Source: Rohdeia sp044358925 (GTDB lineage Bacteria > Planctomycetota > UBA1135 > GCA-002686595). Taken from it: a stretch of 5,959 nucleotides of DNA. Each line of letters starts with the position of its first letter. The stretch's first letter is position 1. The position numbers and the translations under genes are program-made. The notes beneath the pieces are model-generated. The model was not told the DNA's origin, did no database searches, and saw nothing but the letters and a program-made list of their open reading frames with translations. The stretch lies in contig JBIKNC010000261.1 in assembly GCA_044358925.1 (NCBI GenBank), positions 1 through 5,959 of the forward strand. The letters are read 5' to 3'. This document shows positions 5,097 to 5,959 of the stretch, in pieces.

Positions 5097-5125
5097 ATCT
5101 TGGCGAGCGCACCGGGTGGCGTCAA
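5097..5125 (-). promoter_or_regulatory. Candidate promoter of tRNA-Phe
   Basis: Read on the minus strand, TTGACG (5120-5125; 5 of 6 to the sigma-70 -35) is followed after exactly 17 bp by CAAGAT (5097-5102; 3 of 6 to the -10). A start about 7 nt later would give a leader of only a few nucleotides before the tRNA. The sequence just after the -10 is GC-rich (CTGCGCCCCC), like the discriminator of stringently controlled stable-RNA promoters. The spacing and position support it; the poor -10 is the weak point. Confidence 0.45.
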
Positions 5126-5171
5126 CGGACGAGGCGGGTGCTTTTCGAAGCGCGTGCTCCCCGCGCGCGCC

Positions 5172-5959
5172 TCACGGCCGTCCCGCGGCGAGCCACTCAC
5201 CGACGAACAGGTACTGCGGCAGCCAGTGCGAGCAGGCGTCGAAGTCCAGCGCCCACAGGTCGCGGCGCGCGCGCAAGGTTTCGCGGCGGTCGGTCCACGC
5301 CGAGGTGTCGGCGCGTTCGGCGAGCCCTGCCGCGGCCGGCCAGCCTTGGCTGAGGAACACACCGAGCGGATGCACGGTCGCCACCACGACTGCGTCCGGC
5401 AGCGCGGGCAGCGGCGGTGGCGCGTAGACGGCCCCCCGGCCGACTGGCCGGCCGACCGCGTCGGCGGCGAGGGCCGCGAGCGCGGGCACCCACAGGAAGT
5501 CGTAGCCGTGGCTCTCCGTGCCGGCCAGCAGTTCGGGCAGGAGCGGCTCGACGCGGGTGTGCCAGAGCGCGAGGTGGCGTGCGCGCACGTCGTCGTCGAG
5601 CGGCTCGCACCAACCCAGCGCGACGAAGGCCCACAACCACGAACGGTAGAAGCCGCACACCGGGCCGAAGAGTTCGCGCCGCGCCGGTTCGACGCCGTCC
5701 TGCGCGAGGCGCGGATCGCTGCGGTAGGTGAACGGGTCCGGGAAGGGCAGCACTTCGAGCGCTTCGACGAGGCGTCGCTCGTGTGTGCGCCGCAGGTCGT
5801 CGAGCGGGTCGGTTCCGCTGCCGGTGTGGGTGCCGCTGCGGGCGCGTTCCGCCAGCAGCAGGCAGAACCAGGCCTCGTCGTAGGGCCACGTCGGCCGCGT
5901 GAACGGGTCGGGCTCGACGATCAGCGCGGACTCGGCCGCCAAGACGTCGGCGGACAGAC
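5172..5959 (-). CDS. Hypothetical protein (5' end beyond window or TTG start)
   Basis: I do not recognise this protein. The frame is open from the right edge to the TGA at 5172-5174 (261 visible residues). No ATG occurs near the visible N-terminus. A TTG at 5940-5942 would give 256 residues, but the frame continues past the edge, so the true start is probably outside. It is rich in Ala, Leu, Arg and Trp, with helical-looking blocks such as WLWAFVALGW, HLALWHTRVEPLLPELL and YDFLWVPALAALAADAV, and a C-terminal HWLPQYLFVGEWLAAGRP. No signal peptide or clear membrane span is seen. It looks like a soluble, mostly helical protein. Third-position G/C bias matches its neighbours, which supports real coding. 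It lies 88 nt upstream of tRNA-Phe on the same strand. Confidence 0.75.
   Translation of the reverse strand, partial: LSADVLAAESALIVEPDPFTRPTWPYDEAWFCLLLAERARSGTHTGSGTDPLDDLRRTHERRLVEALEVLPFPDPFTYRSDPRLAQDGVEPARRELFGPVCGFYRSWLWAFVALGWCEPLDDDVRARHLALWHTRVEPLLPELLAGTESHGYDFLWVPALAALAADAVGRPVGRGAVYAPPPLPALPDAVVVATVHPLGVFLSQGWPAAAGLAERADTSAWTDRRETLRARRDLWALDFDACSHWLPQYLFVGEWLAAGRP

Noticed and set aside
5172..5959. Assignment of the last gene to DUF2891 or another helical-toroid family
   Set aside because: The Trp-rich helical look is suggestive, but I could not align recognisable family motifs, so no family is claimed.

Overview
The window is GC-rich (roughly two-thirds G+C by eye) and comes from a bacterium with an outer membrane, since it encodes a porin-like beta-barrel. 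Start codons mostly lack good Shine-Dalgarno sites. Nothing here fixes the taxon. A high-GC Gram-negative or Planctomycetota-like genome would fit, but that is inference.

Layout. Positions 1-1191 (minus) hold most of an S41 C-terminal processing protease, cut by the left edge. A single-cluster ferredoxin (1268-1486, minus) lies 76 nt upstream of it, probably in the same transcript. A QueD/6-pyruvoyl-tetrahydropterin synthase family gene (1559-1975, plus) is divergent from the ferredoxin. It converges on a short-chain dehydrogenase (2109-2798, minus). Between and overlapping these two genes is a perfect 145-nt palindrome (1970-2114, 71-bp arms, 3-nt loop) that contains both stop codons. A 13-bp hairpin (2879-2909) separates the dehydrogenase from a 383-residue phosphate-selective-porin-like protein (2954-4105, minus). 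Upstream of the porin are about 420 nt without a gene, holding several hairpins and an operator-like inverted repeat. Next come a DUF971 protein (4529-4834, minus) whose 3' end carries a 23-bp tandem duplication, a cluster of three hairpins including two copies of a 31-nt repeat (4881-4998), a tRNA-Phe with encoded CCA (5009-5084, minus) and its likely promoter. The window ends in an unrecognised protein (5172-5959, minus) cut by the right edge.

The genes look like a housekeeping mix rather than one pathway: proteolysis, electron transfer, deazapurine/pterin chemistry, an oxidoreductase, outer-membrane transport and translation. No defence system, CRISPR array, transposase or phage gene is visible. 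The most unusual element is the 145-nt perfect palindrome. The repeat/hairpin cluster beside tRNA-Phe and the frame-changing tandem duplication in the DUF971 gene come next.
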